Assembly: GCF_947500705.1 (NCBI RefSeq)
Contig: NZ_CANMSY010000013.1
Location: forward strand, 1 to 63,560
Direction: 5' to 3'
From: an uncultured Brachybacterium sp.
Lineage (GTDB): Bacteria > Actinomycetota > Actinomycetes > Actinomycetales > Dermabacteraceae
Length of the DNA: 63,560 bases
Part shown: positions 52,961 through 60,938 of the stretch, in pieces
How the letters are laid out: each line of letters starts with the position of its first letter
How positions within the stretch are numbered: the first letter of the stretch is position 1
Position numbers and translations under genes: made by a program
The notes under the pieces: model-generated
Seen by the model: the letters and a program-made list of their open reading frames with translations, nothing else
Database searches by the model: none
Told to the model about the DNA's origin: nothing

Positions 52961-54288
52961 GGCCTCCGCAGGCGCAGCACCAGCACGCCCGCGATACCCG
53001 CCAGCAGGCCCAGCACCGTCAGCACCCCGGCACCGGCGAACATGGCCAGTCGGCCCCACGAGGCCTCGATGCCGAGTGAGGCCAGGGGGCCGCGCTCGAG
53101 GGTGGTCTCCCCGAGCTCGAGCACTGATCCCTCGGGCGCGTTCTCGGCCACCTCCCCCTCCACCTCGAGCGTGAGCACGACGGTGACGGGCTCCTCCCCG
53201 GCCGGTTCCGCATCGGCGGGGCGCTGCAGTCGCTGCAGCAGGACGGTCTGCATTCCCGGGAGCCAGGCCGAGGCGACGGACGACAGCTCGGAGCTGCGGT
53301 TCCCGCGATCGACCGGGGTGGTCATACCCCCGCCTGCCACCCGGTCATCAGGAGTCATCCGCCAGCTGCCGCCGCCCGCCGTCACCTGCTCACGGGCGGC
53401 GTTGGTGACGCGCAGGGCGAGCTCACCGGCGCCCTCGGGCTGGGACGTCACCTCGACGCGCCAGCGCAGGCGCTGTCCCTCCTGCACCGGGATCCGCACC
53501 AGGCCCACCTCCCCCGGCACCAGCTCCAGAACGTAGGAACCGGGCGCGACCTCCGGCGCCGTCGCGAAGGAGCGTCCGGCAGTGAATGGTTCATCCTGTG
53601 CGGGCGGCACCGGGGCGGCACCGTCATCCTCGATCTCCTCGGTGACCGCGGGTGAACCGCCGCCCACTCCGGCGGGCTCGATCGCGACCTGGATCTCGAC
53701 CGGCAGGGGGCTGTCGTTCGCCCGCGATCCCGTGCGGGTGACCCGCAGGAAGAGTTCCTCACCCGGGCAGCCGTCGAAGCTCATCACACCGGAGACGACG
53801 CTCGAGGTGATCGGGCCGTCGCCCGTCTGCCACTGACCGACGTCATCGATCCCGCTGTCCTCGCACACATCACCGCCCGCGGTGAGGAAGGTGACTGCCA
53901 GCCCCAGCTCATCAGTGCCTCCGGGCACCCCATCGACGTACGGCGGAGCGGCGATGGTCGCCGCGGCGTGCACCCGCTGCCCATTGCCCACCGCGATGCG
54001 GTAGTACTTCGAGGTGCCGGCATCGTCCCGGTCGCTCTGGGCCCCGAGGGCGAAGGTGTCCAGGTGGATCCCGGGCAGCAGCAGCGGCGCCTGGGCCTGG
54101 GAGCCCGCGCCGACGACCGCCGGTCCGACAGCCTGGTAGGCATGGCCCGACGCTGCTGCCGGATCCTGCGTCGGCTCAGCCTGCGCGGCAGGGAGCCCTC
54201 CCCACAGCACGAGAGCTGCCACGAGCATCAGCACGGCGGCAGGGACGGAGGCATCCTGTCTGCCGGGGCCGCGCGCTGTACGGCTCAT
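52957..54288 (-). CDS. Secreted, C-terminally membrane-anchored protein of unknown function
   Basis: The 443-residue product has a signal peptide (basic start, hydrophobic core AAVLMLVAALVLWGGL, likely cut after AAQA), an extracellular beta-rich region of about 370 residues (YYRIAVGNGQRVHAAATIAA, two Cys pairs possible from CEDSG and FDGCPGEE), and a C-terminal transmembrane segment (AMFAGAGVLTVLGLLAGIAG) ending LRLRRP. There is no recognised domain; the extracellular part reads like the beta-sandwich regions of actinobacterial proteins encoded beside VWA or kinase genes. It is divergent from the Ser/Thr kinase gene, 111 bases away. Confidence 0.75.
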   Translation of the reverse strand: MSRTARGPGRQDASVPAAVLMLVAALVLWGGLPAAQAEPTQDPAAASGHAYQAVGPAVVGAGSQAQAPLLLPGIHLDTFALGAQSDRDDAGTSKYYRIAVGNGQRVHAAATIAAPPYVDGVPGGTDELGLAVTFLTAGGDVCEDSGIDDVGQWQTGDGPITSSVVSGVMSFDGCPGEELFLRVTRTGSRANDSPLPVEIQVAIEPAGVGGGSPAVTEEIEDDGAAPVPPAQDEPFTAGRSFATAPEVAPGSYVLELVPGEVGLVRIPVQEGQRLRWRVEVTSQPEGAGELALRVTNAAREQVTAGGGSWRMTPDDRVAGGGMTTPVDRGNRSSELSSVASAWLPGMQTVLLQRLQRPADAEPAGEEPVTVVLTLEVEGEVAENAPEGSVLELGETTLERGPLASLGIEASWGRLAMFAGAGVLTVLGLLAGIAGVLVLRLRRP

Positions 54289-54399
54289 GCGTTCTCCTGA
54301 GGTCGGTGGACGGGGCGGAACTCTTCAGACGACAGGGTGCCAGATCCTGTGCCCTCGGGCCGATAGCTGCGGACGGTGTGCCCTACCATGACGTCCATC

Positions 54400-55758
54400 A
54401 TGTCCGATGTCATCGCTGGTCGTATCGAACTGCTCGCTCCCCTCGCCCGGGGTGCATCGGGCTCCCTGTGGCGTGCGATCGACCGTCGCTACGGAGCGGT
54501 CTGCGCGGCCAAGGTGATGCGTCAGCGCGACGGCGCCGATGTGCTGCGCTTCGTGCGGGAGCAGACGGTCGGCTCCGCCCAGGGCCTGGGGAAGCACCCT
54601 CACCTCCTCCCTCCCTATACCTGGGTCGCGGAGGACGACACCATCGTGCTGGTGATGCCGCTGGCGCACGGCGGCACGCTGGCCGGAGCCCTCACGGAGC
54701 ACGGCGCGCTGTCGCCCACCCTGGTCGCCCAGCTGCTGCGACAGCTGCTGGACGCGCTGGCAGCGATGCATGAGTCGAACTGGGTTCATCGCGACGTCAA
54801 GCCCGCCAACCTCCTGCTGGAACCCACCGGGGATGGTTCCCCGCACCTGCTGCTCGCCGATTTCGGGATCGCCCTGCACGACACGGACGTGCGGCTGACA
54901 GAGACCGGCTTCGCCCACGGCACCCCGGGCTTCATGGCACCGGAGGTTCTCGAGGGACTGGGCACCTCGGCCTCCCAGGATGTGTGGGCCGCCGCGGCCT
55001 GCGCTCTCGAGACCCTCGCGCCGCCGCAGCCCCGGGAGCGGCTGCTGCCTGCTGAGCTTCCCGGACGCTTGCACGATGTTCTCGCCCCCAGTTCGGACCC
55101 GGTGGCACGGCCACTCGCGTGGCTGCTGCAGGAGATGCTGGCCGCCGATCCGTCGGCCCGACCGGACGCAGCGCAGGCCAGGGACCGGATCCCCCCGCCG
55201 TCGTCCCCGGCGACCTCGTGGTCGCGCACCGCGAACGGTGCCCTCTTCGTCGTCACCGACCAGATCGAGACGTCGGACTCTCTGCCAGAAGTTCCTCTCG
55301 ACGGACCCGGCACTCTCGCCGGACTCGCGCCGGGCCTTCACGAGCGGCTGACGGCCCTGTCCCAGTCCGCGAGCTCGCCACCGGCGGCGTCCTCCGCCGG
55401 CCTTCCCCCAGCGCCACCCGTGCTGCCCGTGCTGCCCGTGCAGCCCGTGCAGCCCGTGCAGCCCGTGCAGCCACAGCATCCTGCTGGCACCTCGGGCAGC
55501 TCGGGGAGTGCGACGGGCTCGTCGGCGAACACCACGGAGCGCTTCGTGCACGATCCGACCAGGCGGAGGCCCGCGATGCAGCAATCGCCGGGGCAGCCCG
55601 CGGCGCCTGCGCCACCGGTTCCGTCTCCGCGTCTTCCGTCTCCGCGTCTTCCGTCTCCGCGTCGCGGCCGGGTGACGTGGACCGGCGTGCTGCTGCTGGT
55701 GATCTCGGTGCTGTGCCTCGTCGGCGCCGGGGTCCTGCTGTGGTCGGCGCTGGGCTGA
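54400..55758 (+). CDS. Transmembrane serine/threonine protein kinase (PknB-like)
   Basis: The 452-residue product has a kinase domain at residues ~1-265: Gly loop LARGASGSLWRAID, catalytic Lys in VCAAKVMRQ, HRDVKPANLLLEP, DFG in LLADFGIALHD and the activation segment GTPGFMAPEVLEG. A Pro/Ser-rich linker follows with PVQ repeats and three PSPRL units, then one C-terminal transmembrane segment (VLLLVISVLCLVGAGVLLWS). There is almost no extracellular part, so it lacks a PASTA-type sensor. ATG 54400 (MSDVIAGR) is preferred; ATG 54388 and GTG 54376 are in frame. Confidence 0.88.
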   Translation: MSDVIAGRIELLAPLARGASGSLWRAIDRRYGAVCAAKVMRQRDGADVLRFVREQTVGSAQGLGKHPHLLPPYTWVAEDDTIVLVMPLAHGGTLAGALTEHGALSPTLVAQLLRQLLDALAAMHESNWVHRDVKPANLLLEPTGDGSPHLLLADFGIALHDTDVRLTETGFAHGTPGFMAPEVLEGLGTSASQDVWAAAACALETLAPPQPRERLLPAELPGRLHDVLAPSSDPVARPLAWLLQEMLAADPSARPDAAQARDRIPPPSSPATSWSRTANGALFVVTDQIETSDSLPEVPLDGPGTLAGLAPGLHERLTALSQSASSPPAASSAGLPPAPPVLPVLPVQPVQPVQPVQPQHPAGTSGSSGSATGSSANTTERFVHDPTRRRPAMQQSPGQPAAPAPPVPSPRLPSPRLPSPRRGRVTWTGVLLLVISVLCLVGAGVLLWSALG

Positions 55759-55773
55759 GCCCGTCCGGGCCGC

Positions 55774-56460
55774 TCACTCGCCGGGGCGGACCAGTCCCGA
55801 CTCGTAGGCGGCGACCACCAGCTGGGTGCGATCGCGCAGCATGAGCTTTCCGAGCACCCGGGAGACGTGCGTCTTGACAGTCTGCTCGGCCATCACCAGC
55901 TCGGCGGCGATCTCGCGGTTCGCCATCCCGCGGGCGACCAGTCGCAGCACGTCCAGCTCCCGTTCGGTGAGCACCGACAGGCTTGCATCCGCACCATCAG
56001 GCGGCTCGGGACGGGCCACGAAATCTGCGATCAACGCCCGGGTCACCCGCGGCGCGAGCAGCGACTCCCCCGCGGCGACCACCCGCACGGCGTGGACCAG
56101 CTCCTGGGGTGTGGAATCCTTGAGCAGGAATCCACTCGCGCCGGCCCGCAGCGCCGCGAAGACGTACTCATCCGCATCGAAAGTGGTCAGCATGATGATC
56201 TTCGGTGGTGTCCCCGGCATCCCGAGCACCTCACGGGTCGCCTCGAGCCCTCCGACGTGCGGCATCCGGATGTCCATCAGCACCACGTCCGGGCGGGTGC
56301 GAGAGACCACCTCCGTGATCCCGGAGCCGTCGTCCGCGGTGCCGACCACCTCGATCCCGTCCTGGGCGTTCAGCAGGGCCTCGAAGCCGCCGCGGATCAT
56401 CGACTGGTCGTCGACGACCAGCACCCGGAGAGTGTGGTGCGCAGCGGGTTCCATGAGCAC
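55774..56460 (-). CDS. NarL/LuxR-family response regulator
   Basis: The 228-residue product has a receiver domain (VLVVDDQSMIRGGFEALL, phosphoacceptor Asp in DVVLMDIRMPHVGG, Lys in GFLLKDSTPQELVHAV) and a LuxR-type DNA-binding domain (LTERELDVLRLVARGMANRE, VMAEQTVKTHVSRVLGKL). It is divergent from the histidine kinase gene and is almost certainly its partner. The desaturase behind the kinase is a likely target, by analogy with DesKR. ATG 56454 is an alternative start. Confidence 0.92.
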   Translation of the reverse strand: MLMEPAAHHTLRVLVVDDQSMIRGGFEALLNAQDGIEVVGTADDGSGITEVVSRTRPDVVLMDIRMPHVGGLEATREVLGMPGTPPKIIMLTTFDADEYVFAALRAGASGFLLKDSTPQELVHAVRVVAAGESLLAPRVTRALIADFVARPEPPDGADASLSVLTERELDVLRLVARGMANREIAAELVMAEQTVKTHVSRVLGKLMLRDRTQLVVAAYESGLVRPGE

Positions 56461-56492
56461 ACCGTATCCCCGTTCGACGGCAGGTCCGTGCC

Positions 56493-58331
56493 ATGTTCCT
56501 GGTCCCTGACCGCCGCAGCCTGCGCCAGCTGGGCCCCGATCTGGCGCTGCTCCTCCCCGGGCTGGGGCTGACGATCCTCTCCGTGGTGGTGCTGGTCCCG
56601 CTCACCGCTGTCTCCGCCACTCTCGCGATCCTCTGGATCGGGGTCGTGCTGCTGCCGCTGACGCTGACGCTGGCGTCCGGTTTCGCGCGCTGGGACCGGG
56701 CTCGCCTCCTCCGCTGGGGACTCGAGGTCTCGGTCCCGCGGTACCGGCCCTCAGGAGCCGGGCCCACCGGTCCGCTGCGCCGCATCACCGATCCGCGCCG
56801 CTGGCTCGATCTCGGCTTCGAGGGACTGATCGCCCTGCCGCTGCGCATTCTCACCGGGATGCTCCCCCTGCTCTGGATCCTGGGATCGCTCGGCGGGCTC
56901 ACGTACTGGGCGTGGGGCCGGCTGCTGCCGTCCGAGACTCGTGAGCTGCCGGGTCAGTGGGCGCTGGCCGCCGTCACCGGACTGGTCCTGGCCCTGACCC
57001 TGCCTGCCGCCACGCATCTCCTGGCCCGCCTCGATGCGGTGGTCACGGCGTCCCTGCTCGGCGGCGCCGCGCCGGGTGCTCGCCTCCCCGGAGGCGCGCC
57101 TGCTGCAGCATCCAGGATCTCGCCGCTCGCCGCCTCCGATCACCGCCTGCGCGAGAATGCGTGGAGCAGGATGACGATCGCCTACCTCGCCTTCGTGCTG
57201 GTGGTCGTCGGCTGGCCGGTCACCGCCGTCGTCTATGCGGTGCACCCCGCCCCCGCGATGGTGATCTCCGTCGCCGCCGGCGCCGCAGCTCTGCTGGGTG
57301 CTCGCTGGCCCTGGGCGGGCCTCTCACTCTCCGCAGCGGCCGCGCTCGCGGTGCTGCTGGTGACCGCTCCCGGCCACGGGACCGCACCCTGGCCCTGGCC
57401 GGTGACCTCGCTGCTGGCCCATTGCCTCACCCTCGCCGTGCTCGCGATCTTCCATCGCTGGTTCTGGGCGCTGTCCGCATGGTCCGCAGGAGCGATCCTC
57501 ACCCTGCTGGTGCTGCTGGTGACCGATCCGGCAGAGCTGCCGGGCGGGACGCTGCGCACGGTGACGACCAACGGCGTGGTGCTGGTGGCGATCAGCGGCG
57601 GGGTGGTCCTGCTGGGTCTGACCGCGCGGCAGTGGATCCTGGCCCGCGGGCAGGCCGAGCAGGCGCAGAGCGTGAGCGCGGAGGAGATGCGTCGCCGCCG
57701 CGAGCTGGAGGATCGAGGACGGATCGCTCGCGAGCTGCACGATGTGGTCGCACATTCCATGTCCGTGATCACGGTGCAGGCGGGCACCGCGAAGTACCGC
57801 CTGCAGCACCTCGATGCGGAAACCGTCAAGGAGTTCGAGGACATCGCCGCCTCGTCCCGCCAGGCGCTCGGTGAGATGCGTTCGCTGCTGACGATCCTGC
57901 GCACCGACGAGTCGATCGCGGAGGTCTCGATGCCCGGCCTCGCCCAGGTCGAGGAGCTGGTCGGGGCCAGCCGCAGCGCCGGCGCAGAGATCAGCGCCGA
58001 GCTCGACCCCGTCGATGTCCCTCCGACCACCGGCCTCACCGCCTACCGCGTCGTGCAGGAGGGCCTGAGCAATGCTCTGCGCCATGCCCGGGGGGCCGTG
58101 ATCGAGGTCAGGATCGTCCGCCACGATGAGGATCTGGAGATCAGCGTCCACAACCACGCACCCCCACCGTCGGCCGTCCTGCACGATCCGCTCCCCGGCG
58201 CTGGGCTGGGCCTGGCCGGCACCCGGGAGCGCGTCGGCGCCCTCGGGGGATCCGTGGAGACCGGGCCGACGCCCGAGGGTGGCTTCCTGCTGCGAGCACG
58301 GATCCCGCTGACCGACCCCCTACCCGGGTAG
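56493..58331 (+). CDS. Sensor histidine kinase (DesK/NarX-type class)
   Basis: The 612-residue product has two blocks of membrane segments: a putative sensor-type region with ~4 helices in the first 180 residues, and a second set at about 230-390. The HisKA_3 box GRIARELHDVVAHSMSVI is followed by RQALGEMRSLLTILR and the ATPase domain (YRVVQEGLSNALRHA, GAGLGLAGTRERV). The unusually many membrane helices suggest that it senses the lipid bilayer. It is divergent from its regulator and 62 bases upstream of a desaturase gene. Its stop codon lies inside a perfect palindrome. Confidence 0.9.
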   Translation: MFLVPDRRSLRQLGPDLALLLPGLGLTILSVVVLVPLTAVSATLAILWIGVVLLPLTLTLASGFARWDRARLLRWGLEVSVPRYRPSGAGPTGPLRRITDPRRWLDLGFEGLIALPLRILTGMLPLLWILGSLGGLTYWAWGRLLPSETRELPGQWALAAVTGLVLALTLPAATHLLARLDAVVTASLLGGAAPGARLPGGAPAAASRISPLAASDHRLRENAWSRMTIAYLAFVLVVVGWPVTAVVYAVHPAPAMVISVAAGAAALLGARWPWAGLSLSAAAALAVLLVTAPGHGTAPWPWPVTSLLAHCLTLAVLAIFHRWFWALSAWSAGAILTLLVLLVTDPAELPGGTLRTVTTNGVVLVAISGGVVLLGLTARQWILARGQAEQAQSVSAEEMRRRRELEDRGRIARELHDVVAHSMSVITVQAGTAKYRLQHLDAETVKEFEDIAASSRQALGEMRSLLTILRTDESIAEVSMPGLAQVEELVGASRSAGAEISAELDPVDVPPTTGLTAYRVVQEGLSNALRHARGAVIEVRIVRHDEDLEISVHNHAPPPSAVLHDPLPGAGLGLAGTRERVGALGGSVETGPTPEGGFLLRARIPLTDPLPG

Positions 58332-58337
58332 GGGGTC
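58314..58337. promoter_or_regulatory. 24-bp perfect palindrome upstream of the desaturase gene
   Basis: GACCCCCTACCC is followed directly by its inverse complement GGGTAGGGGGTC. It spans the histidine kinase stop codon and is centred about 68 bases before the desaturase ATG, a position suited to an activator. It could instead be a loopless terminator-like element, but no T-tract follows. Confidence 0.6.
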
Positions 58338-58393
58338 GAAGTTCGCTCCGCCGGGGGACGCGCAGCATCTCCGGGCCTCGTAGCGTCAGGACC

Positions 58394-59512
58394 ATGACCA
58401 CCACTGTCGAGCCCAGCACCGCCACGTATCGCGCCGCGGACCACACTCGCGACTACTTCGAGCTCTCCGAGCGCGTCAAGGCCGCAGGACTCATGGGGAG
58501 GAACGTGCGCTCCTACATGGTCCGGACCGTGGTCCTCGCCGTCCTCTTCGCCGGCGCCTTCGCCCTCCTGCTGACCCTCGGCAGCACCTGGTGGCAGCTG
58601 GCCGTCGCCGTCCTCTTCGGCGTCCTGTTCACCCAGGCCGCCTTCCTCGGTCACGATGCTGCTCACCAGCAGGTGTTCGCCAACGGCCGTCGCAACGAGT
58701 GGTTCTCCCGGATCATCGGGAACCTCGTGGTGGGGCTCAGCATCGCCTGGTGGAACCGCAAGCACAACAAGCACCACGCGCATCCCAACACCATCGGCCG
58801 CGATGGCGACATCGCCCCCGGCTGGCTGGTGTTCATCCCCGGTGATGCGCAGGACCGCACCGGGTTCATGGGGTGGCTCCTGCGACGTCAGGGCTACGCC
58901 TTCGTCCCGCTGCTGAGCCTGTTCGCCTTCGTGCTGCACTATGAGGCGATCGCCTCGCTGCTGCGTCAGAAGAAGGTCAAGCACCGCGCGTTCGAACTGG
59001 CCCTGGTCCTCATCCGGATCATCGGCTTCCCCGCCATCGTGATCTCCGTGCTCGGGCCGGGCCTCGGTGCCGCCTTCCTCGGCGTGCAGCTGGCCGTCTT
59101 CGGCATCACCATGGGCGGCTCCTTCGCTCCGAACCACAAGGGCATGGCCCTGATCCCGCAGGGCATCGAGGTCGACTTCCTGCGCCGCCAGGTGCTCACC
59201 AGCCGCAACATCACCGGCGGTCGACTGATGAACATCGCGATGGGCGGGCTGGACCTGCAGATCGAGCATCATCTGTTCCCGCGGATGCCCTCGGCGAACC
59301 TGCGCAAGGTGCGACCGATCGTCAAGGAGTTCTGCGCCGAGCGCGGCATCGTCTACACCGAGACGAACCTGATCTCCTCCTACAAGGTCATCATCAGCTA
59401 CCTCAACAAGGTGGGCCTGGGCTACGCGGACCCGTTCGACTGCCCGCTCGCCTCGCAGCTGCGCGGCGCCCCGCTGCCTGCCTCGCAGCGCGGAGCACCT
59501 CTGCCCTCCTGA
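58394..59512 (+). CDS. Membrane fatty acid (acyl) desaturase
   Basis: The 372-residue integral membrane di-iron desaturase has the three His boxes: FLGHDAAHQQVFA, WNRKHNKHHAHPN and LDLQIEHHLFPRMP. The Q in the third box places it among front-end/linoleoyl-CoA-type desaturases such as mycobacterial DesA3. Hydrophobic pairs lie at residues ~45-85 and ~170-250. It introduces a cis double bond into acyl chains, tuning membrane fluidity. A TAGCGT -10 element 7 bases before ATG 58394 gives it its own leaderless promoter. The C-terminus carries a short repeat (LRGAPLPASQRGAPLPS). Confidence 0.92.
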   Translation: MTTTVEPSTATYRAADHTRDYFELSERVKAAGLMGRNVRSYMVRTVVLAVLFAGAFALLLTLGSTWWQLAVAVLFGVLFTQAAFLGHDAAHQQVFANGRRNEWFSRIIGNLVVGLSIAWWNRKHNKHHAHPNTIGRDGDIAPGWLVFIPGDAQDRTGFMGWLLRRQGYAFVPLLSLFAFVLHYEAIASLLRQKKVKHRAFELALVLIRIIGFPAIVISVLGPGLGAAFLGVQLAVFGITMGGSFAPNHKGMALIPQGIEVDFLRRQVLTSRNITGGRLMNIAMGGLDLQIEHHLFPRMPSANLRKVRPIVKEFCAERGIVYTETNLISSYKVIISYLNKVGLGYADPFDCPLASQLRGAPLPASQRGAPLPS

Positions 59513-59651
59513 CGGCGCGCCGCACCTCCAGCGAAGAGGGAGGCGGTATGGTCGATCCATACGCCTACCCCTTCACGGGCAGTGCAGCCCCGGCTCGGTG
59601 GCCGGATGGGACGGGGCGTCCGTGGAGGCCGATCCGGCCGGGATCACCACC

Positions 59652-60305
59652 ATGTCTTCCACCCCGCGCTGGTCGCCTGGCGACCAGGTGACCTGGACCT
59701 ACTACACCCCACAGCACCCCACCCGCACCGTCCGCCCCGGCACTGTCGTGCTGGACGATGACCGCGGCGTTGTGGTCTGGATCGCGCCCGGCACCGAGGT
59801 GCTGCTGCCCGTGCTGGAGTCCGGTGCGGCCCTGCGCCGCGCCGGAGACGAGGGCATGTTCACCGCCCCTCGTGTCCAGTCCAAACAGCTGTGGACCGGC
59901 AACGGCATCCTGATGATCGGCCTGCCGGACTCCCCCTACTCGATCTGGCTGTTCTACAAGGACGACGGCTCGCTGGGCTGCTACTACGTGAACCTCGAGA
60001 CGCCCTACGAGCGCACTGCGGAAGGCATCCGCACCCGGGACCTCGTGCTCGACCTCGTCGTGCTCCCACGCCGGGACTGGCACTACAAGGACGAGGATGA
60101 GCTCGAGGGTGCCGAGCGCACCGGCTACTTCACCGCCGAGGAGATCGCGTCGATCCGTGCCGCCGGCCACCGGGCCGAGCAGCACATCGCCGACTGGACC
60201 TATCCGTTCTCCGCCGGCTACGAGTACTTCTTCCCGGACCCGAAGTGGCCGCTGCCCACGCTGCCCGAGCACTACACCTGGGATCTGGACCTCACGCGTC
60301 GGTGA
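59652..60305 (+). CDS. DUF402 (FomD/Ntdp-like) family protein
   Basis: The 217-residue product matches the DUF402 family, whose studied members hydrolyse nucleoside diphosphates or CMP-linked phosphonates with metal ions. The marks are WLFYKDDGSLGCYYVNLETP, ERTAEGIRTRDLVLDLVVLP and DWHYKDEDELEGA, with the metal-binding Asp and Glu. The start is uncertain: ATG 59652 fits the domain, but GTG 59598 and GTG 59622 are in frame. The 3' end overlaps the convergent carbonic anhydrase gene by 14 bases. Confidence 0.82.
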   Translation: MSSTPRWSPGDQVTWTYYTPQHPTRTVRPGTVVLDDDRGVVVWIAPGTEVLLPVLESGAALRRAGDEGMFTAPRVQSKQLWTGNGILMIGLPDSPYSIWLFYKDDGSLGCYYVNLETPYERTAEGIRTRDLVLDLVVLPRRDWHYKDEDELEGAERTGYFTAEEIASIRAAGHRAEQHIADWTYPFSAGYEYFFPDPKWPLPTLPEHYTWDLDLTRR

Positions 60306-60789
60306 CCTCCGACAGGGTCCCATCGGTCACGGAGTAGACGAAGCCCCGCACCTGCTCCCGGTGTGGGATGAAGGGGTTGACGGCGAGCCTGCGCAGCGAC
60401 TGACGGATATCCTCCGCCGGGTCCCCGAAGGCTTCCGCAGCCCAGGCCGGGCGGATGCCGGTGTCCGCCTCGATCTGCGCCTTGAACTCGTCGTCGGTGA
60501 AGGTCAGCATGCCGCAGTCGCTGTGATGCAGCAGCACGATCTCTCGGGTGCCGAGCAGTCGCTGGCTGATCGCCAGCGAACGGATCGCGTCCTCGGAGAT
60601 GACCCCTCCGGCGTTGCGGATGACATGCGCCTCCCCTTCGGACAGACCGAGCAGGCCGTAGACGTTCAGCCGCGCGTCCATGCAGGCGACGACCGCGACC
60701 TGCCGCCCCGGAGGCATCGGCAGGTCACCGTGGGAGAAGCCGGTGGAATAGTCCTGGGCGCTGGCGAGCAGCTCATCGGTGACGGACAT
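60292..60789 (-). CDS. Beta-class carbonic anhydrase
   Basis: The 165-residue product is a small beta carbonic anhydrase. Zinc ligands are Cys36 in VVACMDARLNV and the His and Cys in LLHHSDCGMLTF; Asp38 and Arg40 form the catalytic dyad. HVIRNAGGVISEDAIRSL is characteristic. It interconverts CO2 and bicarbonate. ATG 60789 is chosen from AGGAGG upstream; a 13-codon longer frame is not supported. Confidence 0.92.
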   Translation of the reverse strand: MSVTDELLASAQDYSTGFSHGDLPMPPGRQVAVVACMDARLNVYGLLGLSEGEAHVIRNAGGVISEDAIRSLAISQRLLGTREIVLLHHSDCGMLTFTDDEFKAQIEADTGIRPAWAAEAFGDPAEDIRQSLRRLAVNPFIPHREQVRGFVYSVTDGTLSEVTDA

Positions 60790-60938
60790 GGTGGTCCTCC
60801 TGGGGATCGAGCGAACAACGTGGCACACAACAGCTTATGGAGGTACTTAGGAGAAGTGTTTGCGGTGCCCAGGAGTCGAGACCTGCTCGAGATCCGTTCG
60901 CACCAGTTCACCAGGGTGCCGGTGGCAGGATGGAGCCC

